Shown in pieces: positions 35,555 to 48,150 of a stretch of DNA of 64,000 nt (its first letter is position 1; each line of letters begins with the position of its first letter). The translations under genes were made by a program, and so were the position numbers. The stretch is from assembly GCA_012976225.1 (NCBI GenBank), contig JAAVVG010000005.1, positions 186,001-250,000 of the forward strand, given 5' to 3'. The stretch is from Golubevia sp. BC0850. Lineage: Eukaryota > Basidiomycota > Exobasidiomycetes > Golubeviales > Golubeviaceae. The notes beneath the pieces are model-generated. The model worked only from the letters and a program-made list of their open reading frames with translations. It was not told the DNA's origin and searched no databases.

Positions 35555-38500
35555 TCACTGCATAGGCATGCTAGATTCCGTAGTCTTCAATTCATAGAAC
35601 CTCTTAGCAGCAATCAAAGCATCTTTGAGCGCATCACCACCTTCTTCACCAACTCCTTGAGCGCTTTCAGGTTTCCCTCCAGCTCTACCACCAATACTTT
35701 TAGTGACCACTTCCGCCCATTCTTTAGCATTCAAACCTTTCTTTGAATCTTGAGGAGGAACGAAATTAGCATGTGGAACTTTGGCCTTAGTAGTTCCAGG
35801 AATTTCCTGTTGAACATCTAAGGTTTCCTCACTAAATAAATAAACCGCCTTACCCAATTTCTTAGCGATTGCAACTCCTTGAGCTAAAGCTTTAGCATTA
35901 TTACCGATATCGAATTGTTTAACCAAGTAAGTAGCATTCGGTTCTTCCTTTTCAAAGTATTCTTGAACTTCAGTTTGAACTTTTTTGGTATCGGCTGCTT
36001 GACGAGCTTTGTTCTCTGCGTCTAACTTTTTCTTCATCGTTGAGAAAGTTTCTTGAAGTTTGGCTTTACGAAGAACACTGATCTCTAGAGAATCCAGTTC
36101 GACGGCGAAAGCTTTTGAAGAGGTTTCTTTGGATGCTTTGTCGGTGATTGCGTCAATGGCGGCTAACTTGTTGGCGGCTTCATCAGCAAGGCGATTGACT
36201 CGAGCTGCTTCTTCTCCTGTGAGAGCGACGATACGACGAATTCCTTTGGCGATTCCACTCTCTTCGATGATGACGAAGTGCTTGATTTCACTGGTCTTGG
36301 TGACGTGACTGGGATGCGAGAAGGAGTGAAGGGGTCTAGAATAAGCATGGGACGAACTGTAGAACAGAGAGATTCGCTTTGTTACTCACGTTCCACCACA
36401 GAATTCAGTACTGGTACCTCTCCACTTTGGATTCTCGATATCCTTTTCCATCTCCTCGACATTGAATTCCAAAGAGACGACTCTAACAGGGTCAGGATAA
36501 GATTCACCAAAGACGGCACGAAGACCTGGAATTTTCTGAGCCAATTCCAAAGGAAGTTCCTTTGAGAAAACCCCAACATCTTTAGCGATCCATTCGTTTG
36601 AGATTTCCTCAATCTTGGCCAAATCTGGAAGAGCGATTTGAGAACGGTGGGAGAAATCGAATCGAAGTTTGGTTGGAGCTACTAAAGACCCTTCTTGATT
36701 GATGTGATCTCCAAGAACTTCTCTGAGAGCGAAGTTGAGGATGTGAGTACCGGTGTGGTGGTTACGTAGAGGACCGCGACGATCCTAAGAGAGTTCGAGA
36801 AGGATGAATGGTGTCAGAACTGCCATGTTTGAACCGATCTCCTCTCCGCTTTTCGTTTACTCACTTCATCGTAAGAAGCAACGACCTTGTCTCCCACGCT
36901 GAGATCTCCATACTTGAGGTATCCGACGTGAAGAACATAACCACTAAAGACCTGGGTATCTTCAACCACGAACTCTGCTTTCCCATCGATGACGATGCTA
37001 CCAGTGTCGCATTGTTGACCTCCAGATTCAGCGTAGAAGTTGGTCTCGTCAAGAAGTAGACCGAAAGGCTTGTTCTTGTCCAAAGAAGAATTAGAAGTGG
37101 ATTTCAAGAATTGATGAGCTTGGAAGACAGAAATGACGTTTGAATTGATAGTTCCAATGCCTATCGAACATGAAAGGGGAAGAAAGAAAACGAGATCGTC
37201 AGAAACCCACTTCCGAAGCTAGGCGAAGCACCGAATCCATGCAAGACCCATACTCACTATACTTGCTATCATCCTTAGTCTTGGAAATCTTCTCATTCTT
37301 CTCCAAAGCTCCAAGATCATGGACATCAAACTTAGGTTTCTCTTCACCAGCTTCTTTCTTAATTCCTTTACTAGCTTCTTTACTAGCAGCTTGAGCCTTC
37401 TCAAATTCTTTCTCATCAACTCCCAATCCTAATTCTTCGGCCATCAGTAAAGTAAGATCAACTGGAAAACCATAAGTATCATAAAGACGCCAAACATCTG
37501 AACCAGCCAAAGATTTAGAACCTGAATCCAAAGCACGTTTAGCGTAACCTTCGAAAAGTTTCTCTCCACGATCTAAAGTTCTAGCGAAAGATTCTTCCTC
37601 TTCGTTTAAGATCGATTGCACGTGAGAGATCTTCTGTTTGATTTCTGGGAAGAAATGACCCTGTTGATGAAAGCAGAGGAGACAGAAAGAGAGATCAGCC
37701 AAATGAAATGATGAGAGCAGGTCTCTCTCTGATACTCACCAACTGATCAACCAAAGTGGGAACCAAAGCAGCAAAGAAACCTCCCACAGGAACTTCAAAG
37801 TATTTCCTAGCGTACCTAGTACCTCTTCTCAAAATCCTTCTAAGAACATAACCTCTACCATCTTTGTCAGGTGTCCCACCATCCGAAATAGCAAAAGTCA
37901 AAGTTCTTACATGATCAGCGACAACTCTATAAGCAGTATCAATTCCATCAACATCATCTTTCCCTAGTTTTCCAGTGTAAGCTCTCTTTCCAGTTAGTTC
38001 TTGAATTCTAGAAAACATAGGTCCAAAAACATCTGTATCGTAATTAGACCTTTTGTCTTGTAAGATAGAAACTAATCTTTCGAAACCCATACCTGTATCA
38101 ATGTGTTTTGCTGGAAGTGGACGTAAAGAACCTGAAGGTTCTCGATTGAAAGACATGAAAACGTTGTTCCAGATTTCTAAAACGTCTGGATCATCTTGGT
38201 TAACTAAATGAGCTGCGTTTCTTCCACCGATACGATCGTAGTGGATTTCAGAACAAGGTCCACATGGTCCTGTGGCTCCCATTTCTGTTTGGGAAAAAGA
38301 GAAAGAGAAAGAGGATCAGTGACTTGTGGTTTTGAGGAAGATCGAGAATGTCTTTCTCTATGAAATATGAAACCGCTGGGTAAGGAGCTGTCTGAGATTT
38401 TCTTCTGACTTACCCCAGAAATTATCCTTGGCATCACCAGTCAAAAGATGATCCTCCTTTACACCCATTTCTAACCAAAGATCTCTAGCTTCTGTATCTG

Positions 38501-39383
38501 GAGCTAAACCTTGAGATTCATCTCCTTCGAAGTAGGTGACGTAAAGTCTGTCTGCTGGTAGTCCGTAAACCTTGGTGAGGAGCTCCCAAGCGAATTGAAT
38601 CGCTTCACGCTGTAGATCACAGAAAGCGGCGGGAAGAGAATGAAGATAGATAAGAGAGAAGAAAGAGGAACTGAAGGAGTCAGTTGTTGTCTGTGACACT
38701 GATCAAGCCTCGGTGCCTCTCTCCCTCAGATCGACAATTCTCTCGAATGATTCTAAGATTTGGCAGTGAATCTATCTGATAGAGGCGGCACAATGCAGGT
38801 TGTATGTCCTTCTGTCTGACTCGACCTTCTCTTCCTTCCTCTTGCACTTGCACTTCATAATGTCCTCCTGACTCACCTTGAAATAATCGCCAAAGCTCCA
38901 ATTACCCAACATTTCAAAGAAAGTATGATGATAAGAATCCTTGCCTACGTCATCTAGATCGTTATGTTTCCCACCAGCTCTAATGCATTTCTGACTATTG
39001 ACAGCTCTTTTGAGAGTAGCGAAACTAGAAGCAGGATCTGCTATTCCTAGAAAGATAGGCTTGTATTGATTCATACCAGCATTTGCGAAAAGTAAAGTTG
39101 GATCATCGTACGGAATAGTTGAAGAAGATGGAACGAAAGTATGAGGTGAGGACTCCTTTTGTTTGAAATAATCAATGAAAGTTGACCTGACTTTATCAGC
39201 TGGCCAATCTCCAAATTGGGAAGAGGTGGTTGAGGTTGAAATAGACATTCTAGCTTGAAAGTGAGATGGTAGGAGGGAAGAAGTAGGACAAGGAGAAGGA
39301 GTGCAAATGAAAGCTGAATTTGATCTACTGAAAGTGAATGAGTTATTGACAAATCTTAAATTAAAATTTGACCTTAGTCTCAT
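35555..39383 (-). CDS. ALA1: Alanyl-tRNA synthetase, probably dual cytosolic and mitochondrial
   Basis: Class II synthetase charging tRNA-Ala. From the ATG at 39248 seven exons (38877-39248, 38414-38609, 37740-38284, 37258-37660, 36865-37160, 36390-36784, 35555-36308) give 986 aa. Class II signatures are present: [50 protein letters not shown]. The editing domain has [13 protein letters not shown], and the zinc motif FCGGTHVTKT is split by the last intron. A coiled, Lys-rich C-terminal region ends the protein. An in-frame upstream ATG at 39383 adds 45 residues ([20 protein letters not shown] and on to SHFQAR) with several Arg, many Ser and no acidic residue: a convincing mitochondrial presequence. 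Both forms are probably made from one gene by alternative starts, as known for other eukaryotic AlaRS genes. Head-to-head with a Cex1-type gene. Confidence 0.95.
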
Positions 39384-39544
39384 GCAAACCCTTTGTGAAT
39401 GCAATTGGAGGATAACGATAAGGATAGATCGAGATGAAGAAGAAGATCCAAAGCCTGCAGTGCGCCAACCACCTCCCACGCCATCAAACCAGGAGTAGGA
39501 TAGCAGCAACCCATTTCAGTTGAAATAACCTCACGATTGGAATC
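39384..39544. promoter_or_regulatory. Bidirectional promoter, ALA1 / CEX1-like gene
   Basis: 161 nt separate the upstream ALA1 start (39383) from the start of the pseudokinase gene (39545). Transcripts for the mitochondrial form must begin here; those for the cytosolic form may begin inside the presequence region. Inference from spacing. Confidence 0.5.
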
Positions 39545-42500
39545 ATGGATTACTTCAAATCGATCTCGAGCGTTGCATCTGCAGTGTTAGCATCAAAGGG
39601 AGGTCCACTTTCAAATTTCACCATCGGTCAGAAGGAGACTTGGTTCGAGGGAAAAACTATTTGGAGTCTACATCAAGGTACGAAGAGAGTCAGTATACCG
39701 GTAGTATGTGGCAGAAGTGGACTGTTTATCAGATCAGGAAGGGATAGCCAATAGGAACGGAGTCGAGTAGAGCATCTCTATCTATCATCTAAATCTTCTA
39801 ATCTGTTGTTGTTCTCCAGTCAATCCTCATCCTCAATTCTCTACCTCTAACCCAGAATGAATCTCTGACTGACCATATTCAATCAATTCATTCTATTCAA
39901 CCATCACTCACTCTCACCTCTCTCAGGACGATTCGACTCCAGCTTCCATCCTAGTCTTCGATTCTCAATCTCAAGGTAACCGATCCCTTTCAACTCTACC
40001 TCTAGCTAAAAACGCTCTTAGAAGACTTAGAACCCTCCGACATCCGGATGTCTTGAAGCTCTTAGACAGCGCAGAGACTTCCACTGCAGTTTACATAGCT
40101 GTCGAACCTGTCAGACCTCTTGGGAAGGCTTTGGAGGAATTCAATGGCAATGGAAGGGAAGAATGGGTAGGCTGGGGATTGAGTAGAGTCATGGTGAGTG
40201 AGAAATGAGAGCTGAGGAGGTTCGAGAGACCAAGATCTTTCTGGGGATCACTATCGAGCTTTTGAAGGCTCATCTCTTGGACCATTCTCTGTTTCCAGAA
40301 CGCCCTGAAGTTCATCAATGTAGATGCTAATATGACTCATGGGAATATTAGAGTGGACAGCGTATTCCTATCTCAATCTGGAGAATGGAGATTGGGAGGA
40401 TTCGAAGTCTTGAGTTCGAACAAGGATGAGACTTCAGTTCTTTACGTGAGTTTGTCTCTATTTCATTTCATTCCATTTCGTCGAGTTCTGTAAGATTCCG
40501 AGAGAATCTAATCTCCTTTTCAATTCTCTTAGAATCTCGGCGGTCTTGTTCCAGAAGCTCAGAGATACGCTCCTCCAGAAGTCAAGCAGGGAGGCTGGCA
40601 GGTTCTGAAAGGGTGAGTATATCGAATCCGCAACAAGAAAGAGATAAGGAAGCTGAAACTAACTTCTTGCTCGCCCTAACTCTCCTTTAGAATGGATCAT
40701 CACGTTGCAGATTCTTACGCCATGGGACTTTTAACTCTCGAAGCTTACAATGGAATCCTACCTCCTCAAACTGGACCTTCAGTTCCACCTCAAGGAAAAT
40801 GCCCCTCGACACTTTATGCCTTGATTCGAAAATCAATGGTTCCAAATGCCAAGAATCGACTTCCAACCTCCCAAGTCTTAGAATCAGGAGAATCAGAAGG
40901 TGGATTCTTCTCCGAAAATAAATTAGTCAAAGTAGGAAAAGGGATGGACAACTTCATGCTTTCAAGTGATAATGAAAGGAATTACTCCACGAAACTCTTG
41001 AAAGAAAACCTCAAAAGTTTCCCGGCAGAGTTTCTACAACATAAAGTCATCCCGATTTTAATTCAAGCTTTGAACTTTGTACCTAACCCACAAAGTTTGA
41101 GTTCACCTACTATTCAAGCTCCTAAGATTTTGCCATTGGTTCTTCAATTGGGTTCAAATTTTAATGACGTTGATTTCAAAACTAGTTTAACTCCTGCTAT
41201 CATTAAGGCTTTCGGTTCTGCCGATAGAATCATGAGAATGGCTTTATTGGATCACTTAGATCTTTATGCCAATAGATTGGAAAATAGAGTCATTACAGAT
41301 AAGATTTGGCCCCATTTGGTAACTGGATTTGTTGATTCTGCTATTCAGATTAGAGAGGCTACAGTGAAATCTATTCTACCTTTGGCGCCGAAGTTGAGCG
41401 ATAGGATTCTCAACAATGATTTATTACGACAACTAGCCAAAACTCAAGTGGATCCAGAACCTGGAATTCGAACAAATACTACAATCCTTCTAGGTAGATT
41501 AGCTCCTCAACTTAGCATCAACACCAGAAAGAAAGTCTTGATTCCAGCTTTCAGTAGAAGTCTCAAAGATCCTTTCGTTCATGCGAGAGTAGCTGGTATC
41601 ATGGCTTTAATGGCAACTGGAGATTCTTACGACAAGGATGATGCAGCAAAACAAGTTCTGCCAGCCGTCATTCCTTCTCTGATAGATGGAGAGAAACTGG
41701 TCAGAGATCAAGCTGGAAAGGCAGTGACTATGTTTTTAAAGAAAGTAGAAGAAGGAATCAAGGACATGCCAGAAAGTCTACTTCCTCCTGAAGGTCAATC
41801 TTTAGGATCCGTAGGTGCTCATCCTAACGCTCCTCCAACTTCAAATGGAGATGGTGGGATCGTATCTTCGGCTGGTGGAGCTGCAAGTGCTCTAGCTGGG
41901 TGGGCTATGAGCTCTGCTATGTCTCAAATCAACAGGAATAATAATGTCGCGGAACTTCAAAACACAAAGTTGGACGGAAGAAGTACGCCTGGAGGTAGCA
42001 CCATCTCAAATCCAGCTATCTCTGTTCCATCTGCAACTATCGCTACTCCTAGCAGTAGTGCTCTCTCATCTGTTGATTCGCCTGTTAAGGAAACTCCTGC
42101 TTGGAGCAAAGGAGGTGATCTAATGGACATGGACGACTCGGATGATTGGACTGGCTTCTCCGCTGCACCAAGCGCAGCTTCTACTTCCACTGGAGGCGGT
42201 CGAGGAATCGGATCCATGAGGAAAGGTAGTACGAGAGGTGCCAAAGGGGGCAGCAGTTCCAGAGGTGCAAGCAGTCGACCGAGTCTCGGAGCGAGTCGAA
42301 TCTCCTCTACCTCTTCTTCAACTTCCACCCCTGCTTTCTCCATTACTTCCACATCTACTGCATTAGCTCCCGAAGTTGAATCTCTGGTAGAAAAGGAGAA
42401 TGACGCCTGGGGAGATGAATGGGGAGTTGGAGCTTCGGATTCGGGCAAAGAAACCCATGGAATCGAAACAAACTCAAACACAGATTCAACTACTCCAAAT

Positions 42501-43085
42501 CTCGATTCTTCTTCAAGTAGTAAACCTTCTAGAGCCGCAAGTCCCAATCCAAACATCACAGCAGAAGCTTTCGCTTCAGTTCCAGGTTGGTCCACTCCAA
42601 ATCCTTCTACTTCATCAGCCAAAGAAGAGGATTGGGGAAATTTCGAAGAAGTAGATGAGAATGAAAAAGGTCAGAGTAATTCTAGTTTAGCTGGAACTCC
42701 TCCTGCTGAAGCTTTCTCTAAGACTCCTTTGACGAGAGAAGAGAAGAAAGCTGAGTTGGAAAGGAAGAGAGAGGAAAGGAAAGCTGTGAGTGTTTGAGAT
42801 TCTGTAGATCGAGATAATTAGAGTGATGTAGATTGGGAACGACGATGGCCAAGAAGGTGAAGAACGGAAATCGATTCTCCTGAGGCTGGCACCGAAATTT
42901 CGAACTTCCAAATCGGGAGAGGAGGTAGGCGGTGGCAGGCGGACAAACTTGAGATCCAGACTTCTCCCAATCCCGTTTTGACAAGACTCTCTCTCTCTCT
43001 TTCCCTTCTACTTCCTTTCTTCAAACAGAGAATGGCTCTTCTGAAAGAGCAGAAATCAAAGTTGGGGGCGGAGAGGATGTCTTGA
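39545..43085 (+). CDS. CEX1: SCY1-family pseudokinase with HEAT repeats, Cex1/SCYL1-like
   Basis: Members of this family (yeast Cex1, animal SCYL1) bind nuclear pores, tRNA and COPI coats, linking tRNA export with Golgi traffic. Six exons (39545-39688, 39927-40193, 40299-40445, 40533-40612, 40691-42785, 43029-43085) give 929 aa. The N-terminal kinase-like domain (about 1-260) shows IWSLHQGTKRDDSTPASILV and NALKFINVDANMTHGNI; the catalytic HRD and DFG motifs are absent, as expected for a pseudokinase. HEAT repeats follow (about 330-620), e.g. VIPILIQALNFVPN and ILPLVLQLGSNF. The C-terminus is Ser-rich with acidic Trp motifs (MDMDDSDDWTGF, NDAWGDEWG, EEDWGNFEE), reminiscent of coat or adaptor binding, then a charged coiled segment. 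Exon 1 needs an unusual GTCAGT donor. The gene diverges from alanyl-tRNA synthetase. Confidence 0.88.
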
Positions 43086-43733
43086 GCATTTGTATCTATA
43101 CTTTCTGTATTTCATCTTGCGCCCTTCCTTCCATCTTTCGTGCCTCCCTCCCACTTTGTGACTACTGCCTGCGCGAGGTAGGCACAGACAGATTACATTT
43201 AATCTTTTGAACTGATGGGAAAGGTCGACATGAAAAGTCAAAGGCTGAAAACCTTGAATTAACGGCACAAAGACGCGTGTTTGAGGAACTCGATCCGGTT
43301 CCGTCTCAATCTCAGGAACAACAAGGGAGGGCTTTTTTAAACTTTTCCAAGGGGGTGGTGAGAAATTGAAGACCAACCGAAAGGCAAAAGCCAGTTTTCA
43401 GGGTGAACGGGACAGTTCCTTGAGAGAAAACAAGCAGAAGGGGGTGGTTCCTGCTTTCGGTCATGGAGAAATGGGCGCGAGGGACGTTGCCTTTTAAGGA
43501 AAGAGGGAAAGTGGAAACTTCTCCCTTCTTTCCTCTTTCTTTCATCCTTCCTCTCAACCTCTTCTTTGATTTCCTTTTTTTCAACTCTTCAACTCCAACT
43601 TCCTCTCCTCAACTCCATCACGCGATCGGCTTTCAATCTATCTCGGTCCGCAGCAGCTCTTCTGCTTTCGTCCTACCTCTCTTTCTTCAAATCGAAACCT
43701 CTTGCTCCTCTACTTCTTCTTCAATCATCTCCA
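43086..43733. other. Intergenic, promoter of the MHYT-domain gene
   Basis: About 650 nt between two plus-strand genes. The last 230 nt (43500-43730) are pyrimidine-rich, typical of the 5' UTR of a strongly expressed fungal gene. No other gene recognised. Confidence 0.4.
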
Positions 43734-46700
43734 ATGGGACTCTATTCTGAACCCATTCTTCCAATTGGAATCAATGCAGCCAACTGTGAGTCAAATTCCA
43801 TTCGCAACGCTTCTTGCGGGTTCAGATTCAGTCTCTCCCTACGCCGCTCCATCGGCCTAGACCCTTCTTCTTTCACCTTGACAACCACTTCCAGCATCTT
43901 TTGCTGACGAATCTCCTTCTCTCTTCGATTCCCTTTCCGTCATATTCTCACTCTCTAGTGACTGCTGTCGCCGAATACTACACAGTCCATGCCGTTCCAC
44001 AGCGGTACAATCCTGGAATCGTAATCGCTTCGGTGGCCGTGTCTATCTTGGGAGCCTACTCTACTCTCCTGCTGCTGGGTAAACGTACCAGTAACAAAGG
44101 AGCTAGAAACGTATCTTTGCTCATTCTAGCTGCGGGAACAATGGCTGCGGTTGGGATCTGGGGAATGGTGAGTTTTCTCATTCGTCCTTCGGCCTGGACG
44201 TCTTTCTGATCCACTCTTCTCTGTATCGCCTTCTCTTTTCCAACAGCACTTTATCGGAATGCACATGACTCTTAGACCTGTGGCCAGAGTGAATTGGTAC
44301 ATGCGTCCAAGTTCTGGATTCACCGTCTTCTCTCTCTTCGTACCTCTAGTCGCTCTGACTCTCGCCTTCCTGGTGGTAGATCAGACAGTCAACTTCTCTG
44401 CATGGCGTGTAGGACTCTCAGGAATCATCACTGGTGCCATCGTGGCCTTGATGCACTACTCCGCTTCCTTCGGTGCCAACTTCAAGGTCTCTTACGCTCC
44501 AGGTCAGACCACAGCTTCAATCCTTTTGGCTTGTGTTGCCTCAACAGTCGCTCTTACTGCCTTCTTCAGATTCAGATCTCAGTGGTCAGATAGTTGGTGG
44601 AAGAGACTTCTCTGTGCCTGTGTTTTGGCTTGTGGAGTCTCTGGAATGCACTACACTGCGCTTTCTGGAACCTCTTACAGAGTCAAGCATCAGTACGTAC
44701 TAGATCCAACCTCAATGGCTACTGGAGGAACGAAGAACAATACTTTGACCATTGCCATCGCTAGTGAGTCTGTTCTCAGACGGTTCTCTACTCTCTAGCT
44801 CTCTTGTCTCCCCTCATCTTCTATGTGTCTCTTGACCTGGATTGCTGACACTCACTCTACTTCCCTCTATCCCATTCTCCAGTCATGTGCTTCGTCATCG
44901 TTGTCATCTCCGTGGTCATCTCAGTTCTGGACGGTCTCAGCAGTCGTGAAGCTCGTCGTAAAGCCAAGAAGGTAGTCGTCGCTTCAGCCACGTTCGACAA
45001 GCAAGGACGTCTCTTGGTCAAGGCGGACGGAACTCTTCCAATGATCGTCATCGACACCGATGTCCAGACCCGTGACGTCTTGGACGCCCTAGATAATCGT
45101 CAGCCGACTTTCCAGTGGTTGTATGCTTTGTCTTGGGATTGGGAGATCATCGTTCCTTTCTGGAAAGCTATCTCTATGAGGTTCTTCAACGAATCTGCAA
45201 GAGCCACTGCTGAAGCTGCCAATCAGAAGAAAGGAATGAGAGCCAACGCCAAGAGAGTCCTTCAAGCTCGTCGTAGCATCGACGCCGCTCCAGATCCAAG
45301 TAGAGGTCCCAAAGCTCTAGCAGACTTCCGAGACAGGTTCATCGACGCAGCTGGTCAACTGGCCATGGAACTCGATATTCCTCTTCAACAAATCGGTGTA
45401 CTCTTCGATCACGTCCAGCCGACTGGAACAAGGAAGACTCTTCAACCTAGCTCTGCTGAGCTCTCCGATCCTGACTACCAGAAGAGGCAGAGAGCAGACG
45501 ACGAATCTTCAATCAACGGACCAGTCCCAAGCATCTTCGGAGACTGCGAAGAAGACGATGAAGGAGTCATGCTCTTCCTCGTTCGTGAACTTCCAGGACC
45601 TACAACTACTTCTGCTGGAATCGTCGACAGCGCTGAACGTTACCGTCAACGCGGATACCGTATGACAGAGACTCGATTCCTAGCCGGTGTCTTGGCTGAT
45701 CGTGTCTCTGTCGACAAGGAGGACATGGACACTCTTCTAGGATCACTAAAGCTGTTCGCCAAACGTGGAACTCGACCTGTCGTCCAACCTGGTGGAGTCT
45801 ATGCTGGTCTCTTTGGAGTTCGTGCTTCGACCAGTAAGCAAGGAGGCCTGGACGTCCTAGCCTACAACTTCGCTCGTCACCAGATCCCAGCCTACAGACT
45901 TCCAGACGTCAAGTATCTCAACCCGTCGATGAGGAAGTTCCTTCGCGAACTGGATCAGATGACCATGGAAGATGCCATGCGTACGTGCGAGAGGGAGTCA
46001 ATTAGGTCTGGAGAACGCAAGACCTATCTAGCTTCAAGATCAGATCTGGATCTCACGGAAGGCGGAGAAGGCCAAGACTACATCGCAGAGCAAGAGGAGA
46101 TCGAGCTCATGATTCAATTCCAGACGTCTCTCTTCATCGCTTTGGACGCTCTCCATAACTCAGTTCGCTTCTATCCAAAGATCACCCAAGCTGGTCGTAT
46201 CAGTGCTGAAGTACTAGAAGTTCCATCAAGTCTCGACGATTCGACTCCTCCAGCTGAGATGATCCTCGTTCAAGCAGTTCTACCCGAGTCATCAGCTGCC
46301 AACTACTCTGGAGGATACAGTTCAGGAAACAACGCTGATCTCTTCCCTACCGAGAAGCCAAGCTCTGCCACACCATTCGTTTTCACTCCTTACACCCTTT
46401 TCTCCAAGTCCCAAATGATGCTTCTCAGAGGCCGTCAAGCAGATGACTTCGAGCACGAGGTCGTTCTGGAGCTTCGTAGAAGGTATCCATCTTCGGTGAT
46501 GGCTGAGTTGGATGAGAAGAACATGACGTCTCCTGGAACTCGCAAGGACTCTATTCAATCCGGAGAACTCAGCACCTTCCCTTCAGACGAGAGCGTCCTC
46601 TCCCACCAGAAGTTCGATGAGGCCGATGATTCAATGGAACCAGCCAAGGGAGCTCTACCAGCTGTGGTCCGTCAGTGGGCTGGAAAATTCAGCTCTCGCA

Positions 46701-47428
46701 GAGTCTCCCGCGATGGAGTCGACGGTATTTCTGGAACGAGAGGAGAATCTGGACGTCGTAACAGCGGCATCTCGATGACTTCTCGTCTAGCCAAGGCCTT
46801 GGAGGCTGATCACGAGATGAGAGACGTTTCAGGATCTATCCCAGTCCTCAAGAGTGACGCACCTCGTCGTCCAGTCTCTCCCATCTCTCCAACATCGGTC
46901 GTCTCAGGTGCCAACTCAAGTGAGCCTCTCAGTCCCAACAGCTTCTCCTCGGCCATGCCAGCAACTTTAGCTCCAGCAGCAGAAATCGGATCTACTTCTC
47001 TTGGTATCAGACGCTTCACCAACGGAGGTCTCGCACCCAGAGCTCCTAGCTCAACTCTAGCTTCATCCCAAGCTCGATTCGCTCAAGCAGTCGACGAAAC
47101 TCCTGGAAGTCGACAACCTCTTCCAGACTTGGTAGAAAGCTTTGGTGAACCGCGCACTCCTCCAACTCAAGTCAGAGTTCTCAGTCAGCGAACTCAAAGA
47201 CCTCAAACCGCACCTTCCACGGGAGGTCGCAGAGAGGCAGCTCTTCGTCCCAAGACAGCTGATCAACCCACCAGCCCGGTCTTGTCGAAGAGACACGCCT
47301 CTTCCTCCACTCGTCAAAACGAAGCAAGCTTGGTAGCCCGTCTACGCTCGGACGACTGGTCATCTAGACAACTCCAGAGCTTGGAGCGTGGGCCTTCTGG
47401 AGGCGATCTCTTAGGTGTGGACTTCTAA
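43734..47428 (+). CDS. MHYT-domain integral membrane sensor protein
   Basis: Four exons (43734-43785, 43959-44167, 44247-44763, 44883-47428) give 1107 aa. The N-terminal 280 residues are hydrophobic with about seven membrane segments and carry three motif copies at regular spacing: GMHFIGMHM (Met87-His88), LMHYSASFG (156-157) and GMHYTALSG (221-222). This is the MHYT domain, proposed from its conserved Met and His residues to bind copper and sense O2, CO or NO, mainly known in bacteria fused to signalling domains. Here a large cytosolic region follows. It has no domain I recognise (e.g. WLYALSWDWEIIVPFWKAIS, GVLFDHVQ, GVYAGLFGVRA) and ends in a Ser/Pro-rich tail. Codons favour C-ending forms (GTC, ATC, CGT, CTC) more than in neighbours, suggesting high expression. 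The domain call is strong; the sensed ligand and output are unknown. Confidence 0.85.
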
Positions 47429-48150
47429 ACATCTCTTCTCGTGACTCTTTTCTTTCTCCTGGTTAATACATTCTGACAAGGGTTATCAGTTAAGGTTCCA
47501 ATCCTCGATAAAGGTCTCATCCATCTCATTCTCTCGCGCCTCTCATCAAGTGTCTCCTCCAATCATTTCAGCATCATCATAACTTATAAAAGAAAACCTA
47601 TTCCATGTAGTCAAAGCGTCTCCTCTGTCTCTTATACATCTTCTCTTTCCCTTTTGCCTCTCCTATTATTCTTCTTACACTCCTTTTTGTCTTCTACTTT
47701 ACGATAGCGCTTGGTCGTTCTCTTTTAATCTTATTCTTTCGCTCTGAACTGCGATCTGATTCGAAAAACTGTGTGAACGAACAACTTCGCACAGCTCGAT
47801 CAAAACTCGAGTGCGTTGGGAAGAGTTAATGCAGAAAGAGACAAGAGGCTTTTCGACTCAGATCGATGAGTCGAAGATTGGTCTGCAAGCGGAGCGATGG
47901 TAGAAGAAAAGAGTCAATGTTGATGTTGACTTCGTTTCCAAAATTTGATTTTACAAGATTACAAATCTCCGTTTGTCCACTTGATCTCTTGCCTTTCCCT
48001 GTGTCAAATTCTCAATCACCTTTTCCGATTTGTACTTTCTCCCTTCGAACCATGGAATGTTCTCATCTTGCCAATCGAATCTTTCAGAGAATATTCCCAT
48101 TCTCCATCCTCGTTAAGGCTCCAACCGGGGCCAGTCAGAAAGTTGCGACT
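47429..48150. other. Convergent intergenic region
   Basis: About 720 nt after the MHYT gene, C/T-rich to 47730, then nothing recognisable. A plus-strand open frame at 47866-48225 overlaps the F-box pseudogene antisense and shows no gene-like features. Confidence 0.4.

Noticed and set aside
41957-42622. 221-codon minus-strand open frame inside the Cex1-like gene
   Set aside because: Shadow of the Ser/Thr-rich C-terminal coding region on the opposite strand.
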